From Clostridia bacterium (GTDB taxonomy: Bacteria > Bacillota > Clostridia > Christensenellales > Borkfalkiaceae): a DNA stretch of 37,215 bases. Shown in pieces: positions 14,918 through 23,647 of this stretch; position 1 is the stretch's first letter; each line of letters opens with the position of its first letter. Made by a program: the position numbers and the translations under genes. The notes below the pieces were generated by a model. The model searched no databases and was not told the origin of the DNA. It worked only from the letters and a program-made list of their open reading frames with translations. The stretch is from the NCBI GenBank assembly GCA_900771345.1, contig CAAGNQ010000019.1, positions 1 through 37,215 of the forward strand. The letters run 5' to 3'.

Positions 14918-17198
14918 ACGCTGTTTTGCGCTTATAAATTCTAACTGTTAAAACAGTCATATCATCATGTTTTTTGCCGTTATTAAGCATAAGAGCCTTT
15001 TCTAAAATTTTATCCGATAGCGTTTGAGGATTTTTTGCGAGGACTGAGCGCAGAAAATCAATAATAAGCGAAGACGAGCCGAAAGCGTCGGAAATTCCAT
15101 CGGAGATGAGCACGATTATATCTCCGTTATTGAGCGAAGTCGTGCATACGGACGGTTTTAATTCGTCAATTATTCCTAATGGAAGATTGTTGCCCTCCAC
15201 TATTCTAACCCCCTCTTTCCCGATAATAAATCCGTATGGCGAGCCGTATTTAATGAAGTCGCAGGAGCAGTCGAATAAATTTAGGATTGCAACGTCAAGA
15301 GCAGTAAAACTATCCTCTGTGTTAATGGACAAAAGTTTATTAACCGTGCTGAGTATCAAAGGGGTGTTAAGCCCTGCCTTATAAAAACTTTCTATGAGCG
15401 AAAGGGAAGTGGAGGATATTTCTCTTGCTCTTTTGCCACTGCCCATTCCGTCAGAGAGCGCAACTAAAAATCTATCGCGATTAAGTCTTGTTACGGCGTG
15501 GGTATCTCCACTCTCTGACTTGCCGTCTTTGACAGCAGAAGAAAGTCCAAAAACTGCGTCGTATAATGGCGCTCGCCTAAATGATATATAGCATTTATCT
15601 TCAGAAATATCCACCTTTTCGGTTATCGTCATATCAACCCCTAGCGTAGAGGATATTGTAAAAATAAGTTTATTGATAGAAAACTCTTTCATAACGAGAA
15701 TGAGATTAACGCTAAGTCTATCTTCCTCGCCAAAGATAAGAAGTTCATCGACTAAAAATCCCTCCTTAAAGAGCGCTTGCGATAAATTTCTCTCGCCCCT
15801 AGAATTATATTTTGATTGCGAACCTGTTTCAAAGGCAAGTCCTCTTAAGATTTCTGCAATTCCTAGAGCCTCGTTTGCAAGCAAATCTCTTCCGTTTTTG
15901 ACGTTCATTTTTTCTAGCAATGCGTTTTTATAATCGCCGAGTGCCTTGTTGGTTGAAAACAAAATGCTATTAGGGTGAAAGCATATATCTCCGATTTCTT
16001 TAGGCATATCAATTAATGAAATTTTCCCTTTAGCAAAGCCTATGTCGATAAGTTTAGATAAGCCTATTTTAAGGTTTCTCTCATAAGAGGCGCATCTTGA
16101 AAAATGCTCGCACTCTTTACATACCGACGCATAAATTTTTTCCTCCAAATTGCTTTTAATTTGATTGTCAGAGGTTGAAAAGTTATTAAAAAGATTAAAA
16201 GCACTCGCCATTTCTGCAAATACGCTTGAAAGGTCGTAGAGCCTGCCCGATAAAGTCGCACGGTTTCTATTTATTGACTGACGCACAAGTTGCTTTTCCC
16301 TAAAAGAGTATAATTTCTCTTTGATGTTAACGAGTGGTTTTGATGGGATAACGCAAAATATTAGAGCGCCTATAAAAACAGGTAAAAACTCCTCTACAGA
16401 ATAGGAAGAATAAACCCCGAATAAAAGTTCTGCAAGATAATCGCTTACGATAAAGGCAACGGCAGAAACGTATCTAGAAATAAACACTAAACTTTCCGAA
16501 ACGATAGCAAGAATGATATACACCGATACGTAGTTTATATTGCCAAAGTAAATGGCAAGGCTTATTCCTAGTATTGCAGAAACGAAAGTGGCAATTCCCG
16601 TTCGATACAAATAACAAACGGAGAGAATTATTGCAACGGAAAGGCACTTCCAGACAAGAGGTGAAGTTAAATTACAAAGTCCCACACCGAACACAGAAGT
16701 TAGAATTGCAAGGCTTAAAATTTCCTCGAAAGTCATCTTAAATTTTAAGCCTTTTTTGGTAATTGCCTGACCACCTACTATAGCAAAAAAAGATATAATA
16801 ACAATTATAAACGAAACGATTATTCTTTTTTCAACAGCAATTTGTGAGGTCGTATCTCCGATTAGAATAAAGCCGATTAAAGATATTGCCACAAAAATAG
16901 CCGTTTCATAAAGAGGTTTCTTTTCAAATCTATCGTATATAAATATTACTACGGATAATATTAAAGCAGATATTGCCGAAGAGAGAATTAATCCCGTCGC
17001 TCCACTTAAAATGATAGTTAACAAAAATAAAAGTGGGGATATAATAGGCGAAAACCCCTCAACGAGGGCTAAAGCAAGAATGGAAATAGAGTATGGAAGT
17101 GGTTGTTCTTCAAGACTGTTAAAAATTAAAAACAACACGAAAATAATCAGATATTTTATTGAATATATACTTCTAAAAGAAGATTTTTTTACTTTCAA
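14916..17198 (-). CDS. spoIIE: Stage II sporulation protein E (SpoIIE phosphatase)
   Basis: This 760-residue membrane phosphatase dephosphorylates the anti-anti-sigma factor SpoIIAA to release sigma-F in the forespore, and acts at the polar septum. The N-terminal third carries about ten hydrophobic segments; a Cys-containing central region (CKECEHFSRCASYE) follows; the C-terminal 200 residues are a PP2C phosphatase with ALSDGMGSGKRA, VLISDGISDAFG and KKHDDMTVLTV. Length is a little below the 827 residues of Bacillus SpoIIE. It starts with TTG (17196-17198), chosen because GAGGT lies six bases before it; no ATG is nearby. A TATAAT lies at 17233-17238 on the minus strand, but I see no Spo0A box (TGTCGAA). 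Confidence 0.93.
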   Translation of the reverse strand: MKVKKSSFRSIYSIKYLIIFVLFLIFNSLEEQPLPYSISILALALVEGFSPIISPLLFLLTIILSGATGLILSSAISALILSVVIFIYDRFEKKPLYETAIFVAISLIGFILIGDTTSQIAVEKRIIVSFIIVIISFFAIVGGQAITKKGLKFKMTFEEILSLAILTSVFGVGLCNLTSPLVWKCLSVAIILSVCYLYRTGIATFVSAILGISLAIYFGNINYVSVYIILAIVSESLVFISRYVSAVAFIVSDYLAELLFGVYSSYSVEEFLPVFIGALIFCVIPSKPLVNIKEKLYSFREKQLVRQSINRNRATLSGRLYDLSSVFAEMASAFNLFNNFSTSDNQIKSNLEEKIYASVCKECEHFSRCASYERNLKIGLSKLIDIGFAKGKISLIDMPKEIGDICFHPNSILFSTNKALGDYKNALLEKMNVKNGRDLLANEALGIAEILRGLAFETGSQSKYNSRGERNLSQALFKEGFLVDELLIFGEEDRLSVNLILVMKEFSINKLIFTISSTLGVDMTITEKVDISEDKCYISFRRAPLYDAVFGLSSAVKDGKSESGDTHAVTRLNRDRFLVALSDGMGSGKRAREISSTSLSLIESFYKAGLNTPLILSTVNKLLSINTEDSFTALDVAILNLFDCSCDFIKYGSPYGFIIGKEGVRIVEGNNLPLGIIDELKPSVCTTSLNNGDIIVLISDGISDAFGSSSLIIDFLRSVLAKNPQTLSDKILEKALMLNNGKKHDDMTVLTVRIYKRKTA

Positions 17199-17343
17199 AA
17201 TTCTACCTCGCTATTGACTAAACTTGGCTTTCATTATATAATATATACGATAAAAAAATTTGCCGATTAAGGTAGAAAATTAACAAAAAAACGCTCTTAA
17301 CTAAATTTAATAAAGAGTATAATAAAAACTATTGCTAAATATG

Positions 17344-17373
17344 TTGAAAAGGTTATTAAAATAGTAGTAAAAT
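17344..17373 (+). promoter_or_regulatory. ddh promoter
   Basis: TTGAAA (17344-17349), an 18-base spacer and TAAAAT (17368-17373). Another TATAAT at about 17314-17319 lacks a well-spaced -35. Confidence 0.5.
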
Positions 17374-17398
17374 AAAACAAAAACAAAAAGGTGATAAG

Positions 17399-18373
17399 AT
17401 GATAAAAGTAGGAATTGTAGGTTACGGAAATTTAGGAAGAGGAGTATCCCTTGCCGTAGAGAATGCTAGCGATATGGAATGCGTTGGGATTTTTACTCGC
17501 CGTGAACCTGAAAAACTCAAACCAGTTGTGGATTTCCCTGTTTATAAAATTGACCAACTCAAAAATTTTAAAGGCAAAATTGACGTGTTGTTGCTCTGTG
17601 GTGGAAGCGCAACCGATTTGCCACAAAACACCAGCAAAATTCTCGCTGATTTTAATACTGTTGATTCGTTTGATAATCACGGTAAAATTCCAGAGTATTA
17701 TAAAAGTTTAGAAAAAGTTGCAAAAGAGAACGGCACGCTCTCTGCAATCAGTATCGGCTGGGACCCAGGTTTATTTTCTATCGCAAGAATGCTCTTCGGC
17801 GCAGTTCTGCCAAACGGCAATGATTATACTTTTTGGGGCAAGGGCGTAAGTCAAGGGCACAGTGACGCTATAAGGAGAATAGAAGGTGTTGAAAACGCCA
17901 TTCAATATACTATTCCTAAAGAGGAGGCACTCTCTAGCGTAAGAAATGGTGAAAATCCTAATTTAACGGCAAGAGATAAGCATTTAAGAGAATGCTTCGT
18001 TGCAGTGCGCGAGGGGGCAGACAAGGATAGGATTGAAAGGGAAATTAAGTCAATGCCAAACTATTTTGAGCCTTACGATACTATTGTTAACTTTGTTTCT
18101 AACGAAGAGGTTTGCGCTATGCAGAAAAAACTCTCTCACGGTGGGTTTGTTTTCCGTTCAGGCAAAACTTCTGACCAAAATGCTGAACTTTTAGAATTAT
18201 CACTAAAACTTGATAGCAATCCTGAGTTTACAGGTAGCGTTTTAACTGCTTACGGCAGAGCAGTGGCAAGGCTAGCTAAAGAGGGGAAAACGGGCGTTTT
18301 GACCGTGTTTGATATTCCGATTAGTTATCTTTCACCACTATCAAAAGAAAGTTTAATAGAAAAACTACTTTAA
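17399..18373 (+). CDS. ddh: meso-Diaminopimelate D-dehydrogenase
   Basis: This NADPH enzyme converts tetrahydrodipicolinate plus ammonia directly to meso-diaminopimelate, the one-step route to the cell-wall cross-linking amino acid and lysine. The product has 324 residues (family about 320-326). The dinucleotide motif GYGNLG spans 8-13 and SIGWDPGLFSIARM marks the substrate-facing domain, followed by FWGKGVSQGHSDAIRRI, which is very typical of Ddh. An AAGGTGAT site precedes the ATG. The next gene follows after 15 bases and may share the transcript. The usual dap genes are not in the window. Confidence 0.95.
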   Translation: MIKVGIVGYGNLGRGVSLAVENASDMECVGIFTRREPEKLKPVVDFPVYKIDQLKNFKGKIDVLLLCGGSATDLPQNTSKILADFNTVDSFDNHGKIPEYYKSLEKVAKENGTLSAISIGWDPGLFSIARMLFGAVLPNGNDYTFWGKGVSQGHSDAIRRIEGVENAIQYTIPKEEALSSVRNGENPNLTARDKHLRECFVAVREGADKDRIEREIKSMPNYFEPYDTIVNFVSNEEVCAMQKKLSHGGFVFRSGKTSDQNAELLELSLKLDSNPEFTGSVLTAYGRAVARLAKEGKTGVLTVFDIPISYLSPLSKESLIEKLL

Positions 18374-18388
18374 TATTAAGAGGGAAAA

Positions 18389-19495
18389 ATGGCAAGAAGA
18401 AAGAAAAGAAAAATGCCGTTAGGCCTAGCAATATTTTTTATAATAATCGTTGTCTTGGGCTATTATGTTTATAATAATTATCTAAACGATAAGGGAAAAA
18501 AAGAAGTTAAAGGGGATATTTCCTTTCACTTTTTAGTGCTAGGCAATGAATATGCAGGAGATTGCACTTACGTAAAGGCTGGAGATAACGATATACTTAT
18601 CGACGCTGGAAGTAGAGTGGGGAGCATTGAAAGCATTCACGATTATTTGTCCGATTATATGACGGATAACACGCTTGAATACGTTATTGCAACGCACGCC
18701 GACCGTGACCATATTGCAGGGTTTTCAAAAAAGGACGGCAGTATATTCGACCTTTATGAATGCAAGACCATTATAGATTTTGCGAGAACTAATAAAGATA
18801 GTGAAACATATTATAACTACCTTTCAGAAAGAGATGACGAGGTTGAAAAGGGCGCAAAGCATTATACTGCGTTAGAATGCTATAATAATGAAAATGGTGC
18901 TAAAAGAATATATAACCTCTCTGATGACGGCAGTATAAGAATGGAAATTTTATATAATTATTACTACGAAAATTATTCAAAAGACGAAAACAATTATTCT
19001 GTTTGCATAATGTTTTATCACGGTGAGCGTTCGTTCTTGTTTACGGGTGACCTTGAAAAAGAAGGAGAGGAAAAACTTGCCGAAAAACATAAATTTAGTC
19101 AAGTTGAACTTTATAAGGCTGGGCATCACGGCTCGAAAACCTCTTCAAACGAGTGTTTGCTAAGTGAAATTAAGCCGAAAATTTGCGTTTGTTGTTGCTG
19201 TGCAGGTAGCGTGGAGTATACGCAAAACTTCAGTTCTACCTTTCCAACTCAGGACTTTATTAACAGAATTTCAAAATACACAGATAAGGTTTTCGTGCCT
19301 ATTATGATTGACGTTGTGTTTAACGAAAAGGAAAACAAGTATCAAAATGCTAAAGAGTATGAACTACTAAACGGAAATATCGTTATAAGTTCATCAGAAG
19401 AAGGGGTGGAGGTTGATTGTTCTAACAACAATATCCTCTTAAAAGATACTGACTGGTTTAAGGCTAACCGAACCTGCCCACTTGCTTGGCAGTAA
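18389..19495 (+). CDS. Membrane-anchored metallo-beta-lactamase-fold protein (ComEC C-domain-like)
   Basis: This 368-residue protein has a basic N-terminus, one membrane segment (about 11-28) and an extracellular metallo-beta-lactamase fold like the nuclease-like domain of ComEC/Rec2. Metal ligands are HADRDH (103-108, where the second His of HxHxDH is Asp, as in ComEC), TGDLE (219-223) and GHHGSK (245-250). Stand-alone proteins of this type are common in Clostridia; DNA processing at the cell surface is a guess from the family. A striking CVCCCC cluster lies at 266-271. It probably follows ddh in an operon (GAGGG, 15-base gap). Confidence 0.85.
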   Translation: MARRKKRKMPLGLAIFFIIIVVLGYYVYNNYLNDKGKKEVKGDISFHFLVLGNEYAGDCTYVKAGDNDILIDAGSRVGSIESIHDYLSDYMTDNTLEYVIATHADRDHIAGFSKKDGSIFDLYECKTIIDFARTNKDSETYYNYLSERDDEVEKGAKHYTALECYNNENGAKRIYNLSDDGSIRMEILYNYYYENYSKDENNYSVCIMFYHGERSFLFTGDLEKEGEEKLAEKHKFSQVELYKAGHHGSKTSSNECLLSEIKPKICVCCCCAGSVEYTQNFSSTFPTQDFINRISKYTDKVFVPIMIDVVFNEKENKYQNAKEYELLNGNIVISSSEEGVEVDCSNNNILLKDTDWFKANRTCPLAWQ

Positions 19496-19510
19496 AAAAA
19501 GGAAAATTTT

Positions 19511-19541
19511 TGAATAAAACTCAATAAATCTTTGCATACTA
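19511..19541 (+). promoter_or_regulatory. Sigma-G (forespore) promoter of spoVT
   Basis: TGAATA (19511-19516) and CATACTA (19535-19541) are spaced by 18 bases and match the sigma-G consensus of Bacillus at every listed base. Bacillus spoVT is a known sigma-G gene. The predicted transcript starts just before the GGAGGG ribosome binding site. Confidence 0.8.
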
Positions 19542-19561
19542 ACATTACTTGGAGGGAAAGT

Positions 19562-20107
19562 ATGCAAGATACAGGAATTGTCAGAAGAATTGACGAATTA
19601 GGAAGGGTTGTTATTCCAAAAGAACTTCGCAAAACTTTGCGAATAAGGGAGGGCGACCCTTTAGAAATTTATACTAATAAAGACGAACTTATTTTCAAAA
19701 AATATTCACCTATATCTTCAATCAATAGTTATGCTGAAGTCGTTGCTGACGGTATTGAGGAGGTTATTGAAAAGCCATGTATTATTACTGATAACGACGC
19801 AGTAATTTACTCGTCTGGAAAGAACAAAGAATTCGTTGGAAAAATTATTTCAAACGAACTTGAAAAGGTTATGAAAGAGCGAAAGAGCATTGTTCTAAAC
19901 AAAAGCGACGGTGGAAGAATGGTATCAATAATTAAGGGTGAAGACTTAGAGGCTGAAAATCAAATAATCGTGCCTATCGTTTCTGCAAGTGGAGATTGCT
20001 ATGGCGCCGTTCTCGTTTACGATAAGGATAAATCGTCAAGGTTTGGCTCGTCTGACGTTAGATTTGCAAAACTCGGCGCATCATTTTTATCAAAGCAGTT
20101 TGACTAA
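19562..20107 (+). CDS. spoVT: Stage V sporulation protein T (forespore transcription regulator)
   Basis: SpoVT is an AbrB-family regulator that tunes sigma-G-dependent genes in the forespore. The 181-residue product (Bacillus 178) has an N-terminal swapped-hairpin DNA-binding domain, GIVRRIDELGRVVIPKELR (5-23), and a C-terminal GAF-like domain (about 55-180). An in-frame ATG at 19532 would lie inside the sigma-G promoter; ATG 19562 has GGAGGG 5 bases upstream and begins the conserved MQDTGIVRR. Followed by a spoVB/yabM-type gene, as in Bacillus. Confidence 0.95.
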   Translation: MQDTGIVRRIDELGRVVIPKELRKTLRIREGDPLEIYTNKDELIFKKYSPISSINSYAEVVADGIEEVIEKPCIITDNDAVIYSSGKNKEFVGKIISNELEKVMKERKSIVLNKSDGGRMVSIIKGEDLEAENQIIVPIVSASGDCYGAVLVYDKDKSSRFGSSDVRFAKLGASFLSKQFD

Positions 20108-20119
20108 AAACTGCTTTTT
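20092..20119 (+). terminator. Hairpin terminator or attenuator at the end of spoVT
   Basis: AAAGCAGTTT (20092-20101) pairs with AAACTGCTTT (20108-20117), with a short T run. It contains the spoVT stop codon and ends 6 bases before the next start codon. Termination may be partial. Confidence 0.5.
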
Positions 20120-20125
20120 ACATAT

Positions 20126-21499
20126 ATGAAAGAAAAAAATGATAAAAGCATACTAAACGGAGCAACTGTTTTAGGACTAGGTGCGTTTATATCCAAACTC
20201 TTAGGCGCAGTTTATAGAGTTCCACTTACAAATCTTTTAGGTTCGGTGGGGTTAGGGCTCTATCAAATGGTATTTCCCGTCTACGTTCTTTTATTAGATT
20301 TTTCAGGTGCAGGCGTTCCCAACGCAATTTCAAAACTTATCTCCGGTATGGATGAAAGTATCCGAAAGTTAAGGGCAAAAATCATATTAAAGGTAGGTCT
20401 AATTTTCTTAACTTTTTTAGGCGTTTTGGGAACGGCAGTAATGTCAATATTGTCGTACCCCATTTCAAAAGCGCAGGGTAATTTGCAAACTCAACTTGGA
20501 TATATAGCATTATCCCCAGCAATACTTTTCGTTTGCTTGCTCTCTTGTTTTAGGGGTTATTTTCAGGGCTTTTTAAATATGCGCCCGACGGCAATTTCCC
20601 AAATTATCGAGCAGGGCGTAAAACTCATTATAGGGTTAGGTTTAGTTAAACTTTTTCTGCCAAACCTTCCACTTGCAGTAGGTGGGGCAACGCTTGCCAT
20701 AACCATTTCTGAAATATTAGCCTTTTTATATCTTTTTTGGCTTTATAAAAAGGAGCAAAAACAAAACGGCTTTATTAATCTTTCTTTAGACAGGCAAACT
20801 TTTACTCACTACCTTAAAAAAATTATTAAAACAACCCTTCCTATAACCTTAATAGGTGTGATTATTCCTCTGTCGCAGGTGATTGATAGTTTTCTAATCG
20901 TCAATCTTTTATCAACCTATCGTGCTGACGCCACCTCGCTTTACGGGCTCTTTTCGGGTGCTGTTGCAACTATTATAAATCTGCCCGTTTCTATGTGTTA
21001 TGGCATTTCGGCAGTAGCCGTGCCTACGGTTTCTTCTTCAAAGGAAAAAATCGAGCGAACAAAAAAATCTATTAGGGCTATGCTTTTAACTTTAGCGTTT
21101 GCCATACCATCGGCAGTGTTTTGCTATATTTTTGCACCGACTATAACGCAAATGCTCTTTAGAAGGCTTTCAGATATACAAAAAATTCAAACTGTAGAAT
21201 TATTAAGAGTTTGCTCACCAACGATAATATTGCTTTCCTTTTTGCAGACTACAAACGGGATTTTAATCGGGCATAATAAACTTTATTTTCCTCTTATTAG
21301 TTTAGGAATAGGAGTTATAATTAAAACCGTTTTATCTGTAATACTTCTAAAAAACGCCAGTCTAAACATTTTTGCTAGTGGTATTAGCCTAATCGCTTGC
21401 TATTTTATCGCTAGTTTGATAAACTTAAGTATGATAATATATTTAGGGGCAAGTAATGCAGATAAAAAGTATAAAAATAGGCAGGCATATCACGCCTAA
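20126..21499 (+). CDS. SpoVB/YabM-type polysaccharide flippase (MOP superfamily)
   Basis: This 457-residue protein has about 12-14 hydrophobic segments and belongs to the MATE-like polysaccharide export family (SpoVB, YabM, related to MurJ and Wzx). The N-terminus, GATVLGLGAFISKLLGAVYRVPLTNLLG, is characteristic of the SpoVB group. Members flip lipid-linked wall or cortex precursors. The next-door position to spoVT matches Bacillus yabM, so a role in cortex or wall synthesis is likely, but which substrate is not known. The start has no clear ribosome binding site. Its last 44 bases overlap dusB. Confidence 0.85.
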   Translation: MKEKNDKSILNGATVLGLGAFISKLLGAVYRVPLTNLLGSVGLGLYQMVFPVYVLLLDFSGAGVPNAISKLISGMDESIRKLRAKIILKVGLIFLTFLGVLGTAVMSILSYPISKAQGNLQTQLGYIALSPAILFVCLLSCFRGYFQGFLNMRPTAISQIIEQGVKLIIGLGLVKLFLPNLPLAVGGATLAITISEILAFLYLFWLYKKEQKQNGFINLSLDRQTFTHYLKKIIKTTLPITLIGVIIPLSQVIDSFLIVNLLSTYRADATSLYGLFSGAVATIINLPVSMCYGISAVAVPTVSSSKEKIERTKKSIRAMLLTLAFAIPSAVFCYIFAPTITQMLFRRLSDIQKIQTVELLRVCSPTIILLSFLQTTNGILIGHNKLYFPLISLGIGVIIKTVLSVILLKNASLNIFASGISLIACYFIASLINLSMIIYLGASNADKKYKNRQAYHA

Positions 21500-22394
21500 T
21501 AACGTATTTTTAGCGCCGATGGCAGGGTATACCGACTATTCAATTCGTCACTTGCAGATAGAACAAGGCGTGGGTCTTGCGTTTACCGAACTAGTGAGCG
21601 CGAAAGGTCTTGCATATAATAGTCAAGCCACAAAAGATTTGCTTTTTTCAGGGGATGATTATAACAATACTGCCGTTCAACTGTTTGGAAGCGAGCCGTA
21701 TTATATGCGAAAAGCGTGCGAAAGCGAGGAACTATCTAAATTTAATATCGTTGATATTAATATGGGTTGCCCAGTGCCGAAGGTTTATAAAAATGGAGAG
21801 GGTAGTGCGCTTTTGGGGGATATAAAAAAGGCGCAAAGTATTATTAAAGAGTGCGTAAAAAGTGGCAAAGAAATAACGGTTAAGATTAGAACGGGCTTAA
21901 AAAAAGGTGATAATATTGCTACCGAGTTTTGCAAAATGGCAGAGGATAACGGTGCAAAACTAGTTACTATTCACGGTAGAATTAGAGAGGATTATTACTC
22001 GGGTGAGATTGACTTCGAAGCCATTTATAAGGCAAAAAAATCTGTAAACATTCCAGTTATCGCAAACGGTGGAATTTTTACTAAAAGTGACGCAAAAGAG
22101 GTTATGGACAGAACGGGTGCAGACGGGGTTATGCTCGCGCGTGGCGCAATCGCAAATCCTTTTTTAGCGTGTGAAATTCTTAATGGGGAAAATTTATATT
22201 CCTTAAAAGATTACATATTGGCGCATATAAATCTTATGAGGACAACAAGGTCTGACGAAAGGGTGGCTGTCGAGTTTAGAAAATTCACGGCATACTACTT
22301 TAAGGGAATGATTGGAGTTAAAGAGTTAAAAAACCAAATAAACAGCGCTAAGGACACAAGAGAAATAATAGAGTTAATAAAAAAATATCTTTAA
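21456..22394 (+). CDS. dusB: tRNA-dihydrouridine synthase
   Basis: This flavin enzyme reduces uridines in the tRNA D-loop using NADPH. The 312-residue product has FLAPMAGYTDYSIR at the FMN site, the catalytic Cys105 (NMGCPVPKVYKNGEGSALL), and the phosphate-binding VIANGGIF and GADGVMLARGAIANPF motifs. The start lies within the upstream coding region and has AGGGG six bases before it; a later start would remove the first beta strand. The 44-base overlap suggests translational coupling to the flippase gene. Confidence 0.93.
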   Translation: MQIKSIKIGRHITPNNVFLAPMAGYTDYSIRHLQIEQGVGLAFTELVSAKGLAYNSQATKDLLFSGDDYNNTAVQLFGSEPYYMRKACESEELSKFNIVDINMGCPVPKVYKNGEGSALLGDIKKAQSIIKECVKSGKEITVKIRTGLKKGDNIATEFCKMAEDNGAKLVTIHGRIREDYYSGEIDFEAIYKAKKSVNIPVIANGGIFTKSDAKEVMDRTGADGVMLARGAIANPFLACEILNGENLYSLKDYILAHINLMRTTRSDERVAVEFRKFTAYYFKGMIGVKELKNQINSAKDTREIIELIKKYL

Positions 22395-22401
22395 CAAAAT
22401 G

Positions 22402-22445
22402 CCCGAATAAAAAATACAATAGAATATAGTATTTTTCGGGGTGAG
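22402..22445 (+). promoter_or_regulatory. Hairpin covering a ribosome binding site
   Basis: CCCG plus AAAAATAC (22402-22417) can pair with GTATTTTT plus CGGG (22429-22440), with a four-base bulge. The right arm runs into GGGGTGAG, the ribosome binding site of the gene at 22448. There is no T run, so it is not a standard terminator. Confidence 0.35.
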
Positions 22446-22447
22446 AT

Positions 22448-23128
22448 ATGAGGGTTTGCTTGGTTACGGATAATTCGCTAAACACTTTATGGCAGGACGG
22501 TCTTTCACAACTAGAAGAACAAAACCTAGTGGTATTTGGTTTTAACGGAATGGGGCTGGTAAGTTATAAAAAAGAACTTATCGGGCAGACGGAATATTTT
22601 CAAGACCTTGCAAAACTTTCAAAACAACTAAATACTACTATTATTTGTGGCACGGATACCGATACTTACGGGGTTTTTCGTCACTCGGCAGTAGTAGCAG
22701 ATAGGGGTAGAATCTTAGGTGTTAGCGATAGCGTTCATACTATTGACGAGAGCGAGTTTGTTTCGGGTGGGAATTATAGCGTTTACCAAACGAGTGCAGG
22801 GAAAATCGGAGTTATCGTTGCAGAGGATATATTTTTTGCAGAATCTTCAAAGCATTTATCAATGTGTGGGGCAGACTTTATAGTTTGCATAATAAAAAAA
22901 CTTGAAAATTTTATGCCCATAACTCTCATAAAGGCAAATTCCTTTATGAACGGTGTGGCGACGGCACTCGTTGCACAAGAATACGCTAGCGTTGCTAACA
23001 GTCAGGGCAAAATTATCTCGGCAGCAAAGAGTGACCTATTAAAAGTGAAAGTTAATATAGATAAAGAGTACCATATTATAAGTTCAAGACGGCGAGGAAT
23101 ATCGGTAGAAAAAACTTCGCCCTATTGA
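22448..23128 (+). CDS. Nitrilase-fold protein lacking the catalytic triad
   Basis: The 226-residue protein has the layout of the carbon-nitrogen hydrolase (nitrilase) superfamily: a beta strand leading to VVFGFNG (28-34), VVADRGRILGVSDSVHTID (82-100), FVSGGNYSVYQTSAGKIGVIVAEDIFFAE (104-132) and GADFIVC (141-147). The Glu-Lys-Cys triad is absent as I align it: Glu is replaced in VVFGFNG (usually VxxPE), Lys by Ser95 and Cys by Ala125 (usually ICxD). It should not work as an amidase. It lies between dusB and trmL, both tRNA-modification genes, and ends 21 bases before trmL. Function is unknown. Confidence 0.65.
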   Translation: MRVCLVTDNSLNTLWQDGLSQLEEQNLVVFGFNGMGLVSYKKELIGQTEYFQDLAKLSKQLNTTIICGTDTDTYGVFRHSAVVADRGRILGVSDSVHTIDESEFVSGGNYSVYQTSAGKIGVIVAEDIFFAESSKHLSMCGADFIVCIIKKLENFMPITLIKANSFMNGVATALVAQEYASVANSQGKIISAAKSDLLKVKVNIDKEYHIISSRRRGISVEKTSPY

Positions 23129-23148
23129 AAGCAATCAAAGGAGAAAAA

Positions 23149-23640
23149 ATGTCGTTAACAGTAGTATTGGTAGAACCGGAAATTCCACAAAATGCAGGTA
23201 ATATAGCGAGAACTTGTGCAGTAACAGGGAGCAAACTCATTATGGTTAGGCCACTGGGGTTTGAGGTCAGTGATAAGTATCTAAAAAGAGCAGGATTAGA
23301 CTACTGGCATTTTATAGATATAGAATATTATGACAGCATAGAAGAAGTTATGGACAAGTATTATAAAGGTGATAATTTCTGGTTTTTCTCAACTAAGTCA
23401 AAGAAAATCCACTCTGACGCAAAGATAAAGGAGGACGATTTTTTGGTGTTTGGTAAGGAGACTAAAGGTCTTCCTGAAAGTTTATTACAAAGTCATTACG
23501 ACGAGTGCGTTAGAATTCCTATGATGGACGAGACGAGGTCTCTTAATCTTTCAAACTCTGTTTGCGTCGGAGTATATGAGGCTCTTCGCCAACACGGGTA
23601 TAAGAACTTAAAAACAGAGGGTGAAATACCAAAAAGATAA
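23149..23640 (+). CDS. trmL: tRNA (cytidine/uridine-34 2'-O)-methyltransferase
   Basis: TrmL methylates the ribose of the wobble nucleotide in tRNA-Leu isoacceptors using S-adenosylmethionine. The 163-residue product is a minimal SPOUT (trefoil-knot) methyltransferase with EIPQNAGNIARTC, FGKETKGLPESLL and the C-terminal knot RIPMMDETRSLNLSNSVCVGVYEALRQ. An in-frame TTG at 23125 overlaps the previous stop, but AAAGGAG lies between it and ATG 23149, which is the natural start. Confidence 0.93.
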   Translation: MSLTVVLVEPEIPQNAGNIARTCAVTGSKLIMVRPLGFEVSDKYLKRAGLDYWHFIDIEYYDSIEEVMDKYYKGDNFWFFSTKSKKIHSDAKIKEDDFLVFGKETKGLPESLLQSHYDECVRIPMMDETRSLNLSNSVCVGVYEALRQHGYKNLKTEGEIPKR

Positions 23641-23647
23641 ATAAAAT

